From: Alcanivoracaceae bacterium
GTDB lineage: Bacteria > Pseudomonadota > Gammaproteobacteria > Pseudomonadales > Alcanivoracaceae
Length of the DNA stretch: 64,000 nt
Assembly (NCBI GenBank): GCA_023146255.1
Contig: JAGLCJ010000015.1
Location: 1-64,000 of the forward strand
Reading direction: 5' to 3'
Shown in pieces: positions 44,374-52,490 of the stretch. Made by a program: the position numbers and the translations under genes. Below the pieces are notes generated by a model. The model was not told the DNA's origin, ran no database searches, and saw only the letters and a program-made list of their open reading frames with translations. Each line of letters begins with the position of its first letter. Position 1 is the first letter of the stretch.

Positions 44374-44877
44374 TCAGAAGCGTGCGCCAACACCGAGGCT
44401 GAAATTACTGACCTCCGCCTCGCTGCGGTCTGCCGCACGCAGGTATTCAATGCTGAGAAACACATCCTGATTGATGCTGTAGTCGGCACCCAGGCCGAGA
44501 GACAGATCATTGTAGTTATCGCCACTGCCATTCTGGGTGGTTTCGACGCGACTGGCACCAATCAGACCATAAGGACGAAAGGGCAGTCGTGCCGGGAACT
44601 GTCCGCGCAGATAGGCGCCGAAGTAGCGGTCCAGTTCATAGCGGATGCCTGCATTGTTTTCACGGCCGAAGCCCATGCCAACCCGGAATTCGGCGGCCAG
44701 AGTGGTTTCAGCATTCAGTGCGGCGCCAAAGCGGAACTGCACGGCGGCGATATCGGCGCTGCCACTGATGTTTTTCGGGTCGATATGGCTAATCACGCCG
44801 TCGACCGCAGCGAAGCCCGCGCCGATTGCATGAAGGGGGGCCAGGCTCAGCAGCACTAACAGGGCCAGTCGTTTCAT
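44374..44877 (-). CDS. Putative outer-membrane beta-barrel protein
   Basis: 167 residues from ATG 44877 (MKRLALLVLLSLAPLHAIGA signal peptide, GGAGA upstream). Repeated amphipathic strands such as AAEFRVGMGFGRENNAGIRY, YFGAYLRGQF and PYGLIGASRV, ending in SLGVGARF with a terminal Phe, the outer-membrane insertion signal. It resembles small OmpA/Opa-like barrels; no function known. It follows znuB after 20 bp and could belong to the zinc unit. Confidence 0.85.
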   Translation of the reverse strand: MKRLALLVLLSLAPLHAIGAGFAAVDGVISHIDPKNISGSADIAAVQFRFGAALNAETTLAAEFRVGMGFGRENNAGIRYELDRYFGAYLRGQFPARLPFRPYGLIGASRVETTQNGSGDNYNDLSLGLGADYSINQDVFLSIEYLRAADRSEAEVSNFSLGVGARF

Positions 44878-44897
44878 CGCTGTCTCCGGTTTCCGTA

Positions 44898-45668
44898 TCA
44901 AGGCCCGGATTGTAGCGGATGTTTTCCGGATTTACCCCGTGTTGCCAGCATTAGTGCGGAGATTGCCAGCGTGATCACAGTGATCGGGCCACTTGGCAGG
45001 TCGCTGCCGAGGCTCAGCAGTAATCCGCTGGCAATGCCGATCAGGCCGGTCAGCATGCCACGCCGTATCGCCGCCGCAGTGGCAAGTCCGCGGCAGGCCA
45101 ACGCCGGAAATATCAGGCAGGCAAACACCAGATAGATGCCAATCGCCTGCACGGACGCCGTTACCGTGATTGCCAGCGGCAGGTAAAAAGAAAACAGTTC
45201 GCCGCGGCCATAGCGCAGCAGGAGCAGGCAGGTGATTGCGCTGATGCCGAGCCAGACGAGTTGCGCAGTGGACACCCACAGCATCTGCCCGGACAGTGCT
45301 GCATGAAGATTGTCTCCGCCATGCGGATCATGGCTGACCAGCAGGATCGCCAGCGAGGCAAGCAAGACAAAACTGCCACCAATCAGTGCTTCCTGAATGT
45401 CGGCGAAGCGGCGTGCCAGGAAATGCAGAACGCAAACCATGGTCAACGCGGCGGTCAGTGCGCCGGCCTGTTGCCAGACGGGACCACTGTTTTCGAATAG
45501 CAGCTGGCTGCCAAGGGCACCGGTGGCTGCTGCCTGGGCAACGGCAAGATCGATAAAAATGATGCCGCGTTTGAGTACCTGACGCCCCAGTGGTACATGG
45601 GTTAGCAGCACCAGAACTCCGGCCAGAAATGCTGGCCACAGAATGGCCAGACTGCCTGTAACGCTCAT
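44898..45668 (-). CDS. znuB: Metal (zinc) ABC transporter permease, ZnuB-like
   Basis: 256 residues with seven or eight hydrophobic segments. GRQVLKRGIIFIDLAVAQAAATGAL, AVQAIGIYLVFACLIFPALACRG-like segments and GIASGLLLSL match the ABC-3 permease family (ZnuB/MntB). ATG 45668 gives the ATGA overlap with znuA; an in-frame ATG at 45674 is too close to the ribosome-binding site. A His-containing loop SHDPHGGDNLHA lies on one face. No ABC ATPase gene is next to it. Confidence 0.9.
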   Translation of the reverse strand: MSVTGSLAILWPAFLAGVLVLLTHVPLGRQVLKRGIIFIDLAVAQAAATGALGSQLLFENSGPVWQQAGALTAALTMVCVLHFLARRFADIQEALIGGSFVLLASLAILLVSHDPHGGDNLHAALSGQMLWVSTAQLVWLGISAITCLLLLRYGRGELFSFYLPLAITVTASVQAIGIYLVFACLIFPALACRGLATAAAIRRGMLTGLIGIASGLLLSLGSDLPSGPITVITLAISALMLATRGKSGKHPLQSGP

Positions 45669-46558
45669 GAACACATCGCCTGATGCTGGTTGAGGGTGTT
45701 GACCAGTTCTTCAAATAATATGAACAGAGACTCTTCGTGGCTGTACGGCAGCAGCACGGCGCAGGCGCCTGAGCGCTCGGCCAGCCAGCGCGCGCCCTGT
45801 GCACCGTTGAAAGAGGTATACAGGACCATTTTTACATCGTGTTGCTCTACCTGTGTGAGGATTTCGCCTAGATGCCCCGGAGTTGGCGGCAGCCCCGGCT
45901 TCGGCTCCATCTCGGCAACCGCGGTCATGCCCAGCCAGTCGAGCAGGTAGCTGAAGGAGCGATGGTGAACAACAACCTTTGTGCCTCGCAAACCAGTGGC
46001 TCGCGATTCCCAGTCTTTGATGGCTGCATTCCAGCTGTTGAGGAAATCACTCAGATTGTCTCTATAAAATGCCGCGCCTTCCGCGTCCAGTTCTGCCAGT
46101 CTTGCGCTGAGCTGCTCGGCAACAGTAATGATGCGGCGTGGATCAAGATGCATATGCGGATTGCCGGCGGCATGAATGTCACCATGCGATCTGTCCAGCG
46201 TTGTCGGCTTCTCAAGTAGCGGCACCAGATTGGCGGCATACAGCACGCCAGAGGCTTTCTGCATGCGTGGATTGGCCGAGCGTGACAGCAGTACCGGCAG
46301 CCAGCCGACTTCGAGCTCGGCACCGGTGCAGAACACCAGATCAGCATTGCGTACGGCGCTGATCAGACTTGGTCTGGCCTGCACTTTGTGCGGATCCTGA
46401 TCAGCACTGATGGCAGTGCTGATGTTGACCCTGTCTGCGCCAATCTCGCGAGCCAGAGATGCCCATTCCGGTTCACAGGTAAAAATATTCAGCTTGGCCA
46501 TGCTTGCCGATGACATGGTCAGCAATGTTGTTGCCAGCAGATACTTTAGTGCTCTCAT
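45665..46558 (-). CDS. znuA: Metal (zinc) ABC transporter substrate-binding protein, ZnuA-like
   Basis: 297 residues with a signal peptide (MRALKYLLATTLLTMSSASMA). Cluster A-1 binding protein: IFTCEPEWASLAREIG, ADQDPHKVQARPSLISAVR, NADLVFCTGAELEVGWLP, metal ligands in AAGNPHMHLDPRR and VVHHRSFSYL, and PHxE-like YSHEESL near the end. The usual His-rich loop of ZnuA is nearly absent (DRSHGDIHAAG only). ATG 46558 follows GGGAGG. Likely captures zinc in the periplasm; manganese cannot be excluded. Confidence 0.9.
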   Translation of the reverse strand: MRALKYLLATTLLTMSSASMAKLNIFTCEPEWASLAREIGADRVNISTAISADQDPHKVQARPSLISAVRNADLVFCTGAELEVGWLPVLLSRSANPRMQKASGVLYAANLVPLLEKPTTLDRSHGDIHAAGNPHMHLDPRRIITVAEQLSARLAELDAEGAAFYRDNLSDFLNSWNAAIKDWESRATGLRGTKVVVHHRSFSYLLDWLGMTAVAEMEPKPGLPPTPGHLGEILTQVEQHDVKMVLYTSFNGAQGARWLAERSGACAVLLPYSHEESLFILFEELVNTLNQHQAMCS

Positions 46559-46601
46559 TTTGCCTCCCGGCAACGGGGCGGCAAGCCGCCCCGGATCAGG
46601 T

Positions 46602-47897
46602 TCAGAACGTATGGGCACCGTGGGCACCGAGGCTCAGGTTGTACTGCAGCATGATCTGGTTGAATTCCTCGCGGCCATCTTCTGTGCTGATGTCATTGCG
46701 ATTGACCTGCAGGCGCAGGCGCGAGAACTCAGTGGGTAACCAGGTCAGTGCAGCACTATGCTGGCGTGAAATGCCGATATCTTCGCGGGCGCCGTCTTCC
46801 ACCAGTTCGCCATTAATACCGGCTGCAGCCGAGCGCACACCGATCTGCCAGCGCTGGGCAAATCCCCAGTTGGCAGAAGCATAGGCAGCGCGCTGATTAA
46901 GCGATACCGGGATACCGATCTCGAGCGGATCGGTGTGATAGGTGGCGGTCTGATCAGAATCGATCTCGAACAGCTCCGCCTGAATGTTGAAGCTGCCCTT
47001 GCCATAGGCGCCGGTGGCGAAGCGCTTGTACACGGCCTGCACTCCGTACAACGCCGCACTGCCTTCGCTGATAAAGGCTTCGGCGCCTTCTTCATGGAAT
47101 GCCTGCTGGCTGTCATGGCGTGCCGCCGAGACGCCGAACTGCAGTGCCTGACGGGTGCCCATATCCGGAGCGATGCGCACATAGCTGGTGACCAGGCGCG
47201 GACCTTTGCGCAGCGGCAGACCAAGATCGTCTTTGTCTGCCGGTGGATTGGCGAAGCCTTCATCGACCCACTCCTCGACGATTTCTTCACCGTCCAGTTC
47301 GCTGCCAAAACGCTCCAGTTCGCTGCCCTGCAGCAACTCGACGCCGACTTGAACGAAGGTCGTGGTCGGCGCCAGCCAGCTCAGCTGCACGCCGGTATCA
47401 CGCAGGCCGTGATCGCCAAACAGGCTCAGATAAGCCAGATTCTGATCGGCAAAATCCCAGCTGTGGACATGCTTTTCGTTGTGATAGCCAACGGCGCTGA
47501 GAAACTTGCCGCCCTTTAGGGTCAGGCCGGCTGGTAATGAGCGGGTCTGGAACCAGGCCTCCTCGATTTCCACTTCGCCATCCGCCAAAGCAGCGGTGAC
47601 TACGGCGTCGAAGTAGCTGTCGACCGAGCCGGACAGGGTCAGCTCCATTTCCCGCAGGTTGAAGCCCTGCGCGACGCCACCATGGCCATGCTCGTCATGG
47701 CCATGGCTGTGCAGGGCGCTGCTGTGTTCCTCGAGGATTTCCATGCCCTCGCCGTCGACGCTGTCATGGTAGTAGAGGCCGTCAAGAATCACCGACATGG
47801 CCGGGTTAAAGCTGCGAAGGTCGCGCTCGGCGCTGGCGGTTGCAGATAAGAGAGTGCCGCTCGCCAGCACGGCAAGCAGGGAAAGACGCTTGTTCAT
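46602..47897 (-). CDS. His-rich outer-membrane protein, putative zinc-linked porin
   Basis: 431 residues with a signal peptide (MNKRLSLLAVLASGTLLSATASA). The mature N-terminus holds SALHSHGHDEHGHGGVA, a metal-binding stretch with five His. Repeated amphipathic strands (QIMLQYNLSLGAHGAHTF at the end) fit a 14-18-stranded barrel ending in Phe. No TonB box is evident. Such proteins next to znuA-like genes are thought to pass zinc through the outer membrane (inference from context). Confidence 0.85.
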   Translation of the reverse strand: MNKRLSLLAVLASGTLLSATASAERDLRSFNPAMSVILDGLYYHDSVDGEGMEILEEHSSALHSHGHDEHGHGGVAQGFNLREMELTLSGSVDSYFDAVVTAALADGEVEIEEAWFQTRSLPAGLTLKGGKFLSAVGYHNEKHVHSWDFADQNLAYLSLFGDHGLRDTGVQLSWLAPTTTFVQVGVELLQGSELERFGSELDGEEIVEEWVDEGFANPPADKDDLGLPLRKGPRLVTSYVRIAPDMGTRQALQFGVSAARHDSQQAFHEEGAEAFISEGSAALYGVQAVYKRFATGAYGKGSFNIQAELFEIDSDQTATYHTDPLEIGIPVSLNQRAAYASANWGFAQRWQIGVRSAAAGINGELVEDGAREDIGISRQHSAALTWLPTEFSRLRLQVNRNDISTEDGREEFNQIMLQYNLSLGAHGAHTF

Positions 47898-47943
47898 AAA
47901 ACGCTCCAGAAAAACAGAATGAATTGTCGGGTAAAACCGGAAC

Positions 47944-48276
47944 TCAGCTGTGGAGCGGCGGCCCGCGGGCCTGATAGGAGGTGTAGGCGAGGGAATGGTA
48001 ATGAATCAGAACCGTGCGATAAGACAACGCCGCCGACGGTGTGAGCGCAGCGTAGCTGGCGCTGGCAGGCAATGCTGCGCCGTGGCCGTTTATACCAAGT
48101 GCACAGGGCTCGCCACTGATATGACTCAGGGCGGTGCTGTCGGTCTGACTATCGGTGGCAACAACGTGGTCGTTGCTGCCGATATGAGAGGGCAGGTGCC
48201 AGGCCAGCAGCAGCTGCGCCAGCAACAGCAGGCTGGTCAGCAGGATTGATGTCGAGCGCCGGCGGGAATGGCTCAT
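47944..48276 (-). CDS. Small membrane-anchored or secreted protein with His and Cys, function unknown
   Basis: 110 residues. After SHSRRRSTS comes one hydrophobic helix (ILLTSLLLLAQLLLAWHLPS) that is a signal anchor or signal peptide. The rest has SHIGSNDHVV, SGEPCALGINGHG and a C-terminal RGPP motif as in DUF2946/CopL-like metal-response proteins. The start overlaps the yidD stop by 4 bases (ATGA). A metal-linked role is inferred. Confidence 0.75.
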   Translation of the reverse strand: MSHSRRRSTSILLTSLLLLAQLLLAWHLPSHIGSNDHVVATDSQTDSTALSHISGEPCALGINGHGAALPASASYAALTPSAALSYRTVLIHYHSLAYTSYQARGPPLHS

Positions 48277-48524
48277 TGCGGCTTGCCGTGGCTGTGATGG
48301 CTGCAGGAACAGGATTCCGGCACCGGGTCCATGCCGCCCGGATGCCAGGGATGGCAACGGCCGATGCGGCGCAGTGCCAGCCAGCCGCCGCGTGCGGCGC
48401 CGTGGCGCTCGATGGCTTCGGCCGCATAGTGCGAACAGGTCGGATAGAAACGGCACTGGTTGCCCACCCAGGGACTGAGCAGGAACTGGTAGGCGCGGAT
48501 AATAGCCAGCAGCAGGCGTTTCAT
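48273..48524 (-). CDS. yidD: Membrane protein insertion efficiency factor YidD
   Basis: 83 residues. RAYQFLLSPWVGNQCRFYPTC, SHYAAEAIERHGAARGGWLA and RRIGRCHPWHPGGMDPVP are the YidD signature. YidD is usually encoded between rnpA and yidC near the origin; here it lies in the putative zinc island. The C-terminus CSCSHHSHGKPQ is Cys/His-rich, which is unusual and could bind metal. Confidence 0.95.
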   Translation of the reverse strand: MKRLLLAIIRAYQFLLSPWVGNQCRFYPTCSHYAAEAIERHGAARGGWLALRRIGRCHPWHPGGMDPVPESCSCSHHSHGKPQ

Positions 48525-48571
48525 CGTCTCTCGAGGTCGGTATCAGCGGCCTAGGATAGGCGGTTTTCTGT

Positions 48572-49960
48572 TCACGTGCGAGACCAGCGGGTGCCCTCGC
48601 GGGTGTCTTCCAGCACGATCCCGGCTGCCAGCAGCTCATCGCGGATGGCGTCAGAGCGGGCGAAGTCGCGTGCTTTCTTGGCGGCGTTACGTTCGGCAAT
48701 CAGGGCGTCGATCTGCTCGCTGCTCATGCCGTCATTGCTGCCCTTGCTCTGGAACCACTCGCCCGGCTCCTGCTGCAACAGGCCGAGCAGTTCAGCGGCA
48801 GCAAGCAGTTCGGCCTTGAGTTGCGGCTTGTCGGCGGCCTCGGCCTTGTTCAGCTGGGCGGCAATGGCATGCAGGGCACTGATGGCACCGGCGCTGTTCA
48901 GGTCATCCAGCAGCGCCAGCAGCACCGGGTGATCAGCCGGCAGCTGGTAATCCGGCCGGGCGACCACCTGCTCGCCGCGACCGAGCAGGGCGTAGTAGAG
49001 CGAATCCAGTGTCTGCTCGGCTTGCTTGAGCACGTCCTCACTGAAATTCAAGGGCGAACGGTAGTGCGAAGACAGCAGGGCAAAGCGCAGCACTTCGCCG
49101 CGGTATTGTTTCAGCAGTTCACGCACCAGACGGAAGTTGCCCAGCGACTTGGACATCTTCTCGCCATCGATATTGATATAGCCGTTGTGCATCCAGTAAC
49201 GGACATAGTCGGTATCGTGGGCGCAGCAGCCCTGGGCGATTTCGTTTTCGTGGTGCGGGAAAATCAGATCCTGACCGCCGCCATGGATATCGATCACCTT
49301 GCCCAGATGACGGCTGATCATTGCCGAGCATTCGATATGCCAGCCTGGTCGGCCACGGCCCCACGGTGAGTCCCAGCCCGGCTGCTCATCACTGCTCGGT
49401 TTCCACAAAACAAAATCGCCGGGATATTTCTTGTACGGCGCCACTTCGACGCGGGCGCCGGCAATCATGTCGTCCAGCGAGCGCTTTGACAGGCGCCCGT
49501 AGTTCGGCATGGATTCGACAGCGAACAGCACATGGCCTTCGGCAGCGTAAGCATGGCCCTTGCGAATCAGGGTTTCGATCATGGCAATCATGTCAGCCAC
49601 ATGATCGGTGGCGTACGGCACGATATCCGGCGGCAGCGCGTTCAGTGCCGCCATGTCTTCGGCATAGGCGGCGCTGAAGCGATCGGTAATGGCGCTGATT
49701 GGTTCGCCGATATCGCGTGCAGCATTGATGATCTTGTCGTCGATATCGGTAATGTTGCGGGCATAAACCACATGTTCTGCGCCGTAAAGACGGCGCAACA
49801 AGCGGAACAGCAGATCAAACACCACCACCGGCCGGGCATTGCCGATGTGCACGTAGTTGTACACGGTCGGGCCGCACACATACATGGTCACCCGGTTCGG
49901 ATCGAGCGGGGTGAAGACTTCCTTCTTGCCGGACAGGGTGTTGTGAATCTGCAGGGACAT
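48572..49960 (-). CDS. cysS: Cysteinyl-tRNA synthetase
   Basis: 462 residues, class I synthetase. HIGH motif in NYVHIGNARPVV and KMSKS in GEKMSKSLGNF. The expected zinc ligands are all present: Cys in YVCGPTVY, Cys in GWHIECSAM, and His and Glu in FPHHENEIAQ. The start overlaps the hisI stop by one base. Location next to hisI and thrS, not the usual one, suggests a second copy linked to zinc status (inference). Confidence 0.96.
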   Translation of the reverse strand: MSLQIHNTLSGKKEVFTPLDPNRVTMYVCGPTVYNYVHIGNARPVVVFDLLFRLLRRLYGAEHVVYARNITDIDDKIINAARDIGEPISAITDRFSAAYAEDMAALNALPPDIVPYATDHVADMIAMIETLIRKGHAYAAEGHVLFAVESMPNYGRLSKRSLDDMIAGARVEVAPYKKYPGDFVLWKPSSDEQPGWDSPWGRGRPGWHIECSAMISRHLGKVIDIHGGGQDLIFPHHENEIAQGCCAHDTDYVRYWMHNGYINIDGEKMSKSLGNFRLVRELLKQYRGEVLRFALLSSHYRSPLNFSEDVLKQAEQTLDSLYYALLGRGEQVVARPDYQLPADHPVLLALLDDLNSAGAISALHAIAAQLNKAEAADKPQLKAELLAAAELLGLLQQEPGEWFQSKGSNDGMSSEQIDALIAERNAAKKARDFARSDAIRDELLAAGIVLEDTREGTRWSRT

Positions 49961-50391
49961 TATTTTTTACCGTAGAGCTGATCCGGGCTGATCAGCGGAG
50001 ATTTATCCAGTTCCACTTCGTTGCCATCGACGCGCCAGAAGAAACAGTCGCGCCGGCCGGTATGGCAGGCCGGACCAGTCTGGTCGACATCCAGCAACAG
50101 GGTGTCGCCGTCGCAATCAATGCGCAGGCTTTTCAGAATCTGGGTCTGACCGGACGATTCGCCCTTGCGCCACAGGCCACCACGGGAGCGCGAGTAATAA
50201 CAGACGCGACCGGTGGCGAGAGTTTCCTCAATGGCGGCGCGGTTCATCCACGCCATCATTAACACCTCACCGCTGTCGTGCTGGCGGGCGATCGCCGGCA
50301 CCAGGCCGGCATCGTTGTAGCGCAGGTGATCCAGCGCCGTGTTAAGGGTGACGCGGAAGCCGCTGGCTTGCTGCTCGTTGTCCTTGAACAT
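49960..50391 (-). CDS. hisI: Phosphoribosyl-AMP cyclohydrolase (stand-alone HisI)
   Basis: 143 residues. Opens the ring of phosphoribosyl-AMP in histidine synthesis. Motifs GEVLMMAWMNRAAI, YYSRSRGGLWRKGESSGQ, and zinc/magnesium ligands in RIDCDGDTLL and GPACHTGRRDCFFWR, so the zinc cysteines are retained. It has no HisE domain and is not in a his operon; it is tightly coupled to cysS (TAATG) and 16 bp after thrS. ATG 50391 (MFKDNEQQASG) was chosen. Confidence 0.95.
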   Translation of the reverse strand: MFKDNEQQASGFRVTLNTALDHLRYNDAGLVPAIARQHDSGEVLMMAWMNRAAIEETLATGRVCYYSRSRGGLWRKGESSGQTQILKSLRIDCDGDTLLLDVDQTGPACHTGRRDCFFWRVDGNEVELDKSPLISPDQLYGKK

Positions 50392-50407
50392 GGCGCGGTC
50401 CTGTCGG

Positions 50408-52324
50408 TTAGCGTGGCATCCGGGTCTGGTCTTTGAGCAGCGCAACGGCGGCTTCCAGTGCCATGACCTCGGTGTCCTGACTGCCAAGGCGACGGATCGC
50501 CACCTGGCCTTCGGCGGCTTCCTTCTCACCCAGCACCAGAATCACCGGTACTTTCGACTTGGAATGCTCGCGCACCTTGTAGCCGATTTTTTCGTTGCGC
50601 AGATCCAGCTCGTTGATCACCCCGGCATCGGTTAATGCCTGTGACACATTGCCGGCATAGTCGTCCACGGCATTGGTAATGGTGGCAACGACGACCGGCA
50701 GCGGCGACAGCCACAGCGGCAGATAACCGGCGGTGGATTCGATCACGATACCGAGGAAGCGCTCCAGCGAACCGAGCACGGCGCGGTGCAGCATTACCGG
50801 ACGATGGCGCGCAGAATCCTCGCCCACATATTCGGCATCAAGTCGCTCTGGCAGAACAAAATCCACCTGCAAGGTGCCGCACTGCCAGTCACGACCGATT
50901 GCATCGCGCAACTGAAACTCGAGCTTCGGACCGTAGAAAGCACCCTCGCCCGGATTCAGTTTGTACTCAAGGCCAACGCTTTCTACTGCTGCTTTCAAAG
51001 CGGCTTCAGCGCGGTCCCAGGTCTCGTCCGATCCAGCCCGGTTTGCCGGGCGGTCCGAGAACATCACCTTGATCTCGGTAAAGCCGAAGTCGGCATAGAC
51101 CTCGCGCAGCATTTTGATAAAGGCGGCGGTTTCTTCATTGATCTGCGCTTCGGTACAGAAAATATGCGCGTCATCCTGGCCGAAGGTACGTGCCCGCATC
51201 AGGCCGTGCAGAGCACCATGGGCTTCGTTGCGGAACAGGGTGGTGAACTCGCCGAGACGAATCGGCAGATCGCGGTAGCTCTTCAGGCCCTGATTGAAAA
51301 TCTGCACGTGGCCCGGGCAGTTCATCGGCTTGATCGCCATGTCGCGATGGTCATGGGTGCAGACGGTGAACATGTCGTCGCCGTATTTATCCCAGTGGCC
51401 GGACTGCTCCCACAGCTTGCGGTCCATCATCTGCGGGGTGTTCACTTCCTGATAGCCGTTGCGCTCCATCTTGCCGCGGATGTAGTTCTCCAGCGTGCGG
51501 CGCAGGCGCCAGCCCTTCGGATGCCAGAACATGCTGCCGACTGCTTCTTCCTGCTGATGGAACAGGCCCATCTCGCGGCCGAGCTTGCGGTGGTCGCGCT
51601 TTTCCGCTTCCTCGATCTGCTTGAGGTAGGCGTTCAGCTCGTCCTTGTTGCGCCAGGCGGTGCCATAGATGCGCTGCAGCTGCGGGTTGTTACTGTCGCC
51701 ACGCCAGTAGGCGCCGGCCACCTTGGTCAGCTTGAAGCCATCGCCGAGCTTGCTGGTGCTGGGCAGGTGCGGGCCACGGCACAGGTCGATGAAGTTGCCC
51801 TGACGGTACAGGCTGACTTCCTGATCGGCCGGCAGGTCGCGGATAATCTCGGCCTTGAAGGTCTCGCCCTGCTTGAGGAAAAACTCGACCGCTTCATTGC
51901 GATCCCAGACCTCGCGACGGATGTCCTCGTTGCGCTTGACGATCTCGTGCATGCGCTTCTCTATCGCCTTGAGATCCTCCGGGGTGAAGGGTTGCTGGCG
52001 ATGGAAATCGTAGTAGAAGCCGTTCTCGATGGTCGGGCCGATGGTCACCTGGGTACCCGGGAACAGCTCCTGCACCGCCTCGGCCATGATATGGGCGGCG
52101 TCATGGCGGATCAGTTCCAGCCCGTCGTCGTCCTCACGGGTGATGATCTGCACGGTGGCGCCGGCGGGCAGCGGCAGGTAGACATCCTTGAGGGTGCCAT
52201 CGACCTTCACGGCCAGGGCCTGTTTGGCCAGTTTCTTGCTGATACGGTCAGCCAGTTCCAGTCCGGTTACCGGCTGATCAAAGGCCATCTCTGCCCCATC
52301 GGGCAGGCGGTAGGAGACGCTCAT
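50408..52324 (-). CDS. thrS: Threonyl-tRNA synthetase
   Basis: 638 residues, class II synthetase. N-terminal TGS domain, editing domain with HDAAHIMAEAVQELFPGTQ, catalytic core with zinc ligands Cys in KPMNCPGHVQIF, His in TFGQDDAHIFCTE and His in PVMLHRAVLGS, and a C-terminal anticodon domain. The usual neighbours infC-rpmI-rplT do not follow; hisI and cysS do. It may therefore be a paralogue of the housekeeping thrS. ATG 52324 (MSVSYRLPDGAEM). Confidence 0.96.
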   Translation of the reverse strand: MSVSYRLPDGAEMAFDQPVTGLELADRISKKLAKQALAVKVDGTLKDVYLPLPAGATVQIITREDDDGLELIRHDAAHIMAEAVQELFPGTQVTIGPTIENGFYYDFHRQQPFTPEDLKAIEKRMHEIVKRNEDIRREVWDRNEAVEFFLKQGETFKAEIIRDLPADQEVSLYRQGNFIDLCRGPHLPSTSKLGDGFKLTKVAGAYWRGDSNNPQLQRIYGTAWRNKDELNAYLKQIEEAEKRDHRKLGREMGLFHQQEEAVGSMFWHPKGWRLRRTLENYIRGKMERNGYQEVNTPQMMDRKLWEQSGHWDKYGDDMFTVCTHDHRDMAIKPMNCPGHVQIFNQGLKSYRDLPIRLGEFTTLFRNEAHGALHGLMRARTFGQDDAHIFCTEAQINEETAAFIKMLREVYADFGFTEIKVMFSDRPANRAGSDETWDRAEAALKAAVESVGLEYKLNPGEGAFYGPKLEFQLRDAIGRDWQCGTLQVDFVLPERLDAEYVGEDSARHRPVMLHRAVLGSLERFLGIVIESTAGYLPLWLSPLPVVVATITNAVDDYAGNVSQALTDAGVINELDLRNEKIGYKVREHSKSKVPVILVLGEKEAAEGQVAIRRLGSQDTEVMALEAAVALLKDQTRMPR

Positions 52325-52490
52325 GGGATTGCTTCGCGACAGGTTGCTACAGAACCGCAGAAGTCTAGCCGGATTCCGCCGCCAACGCATCCCGGAACGG
52401 TTGCCGGCGGGCCTCGCAGCACCATCCGGTGGAGCTGTGCTATCTTCCCGCTAACGCTACCCCGAACCCCAGCCCGCGGACGCAGCAGCC

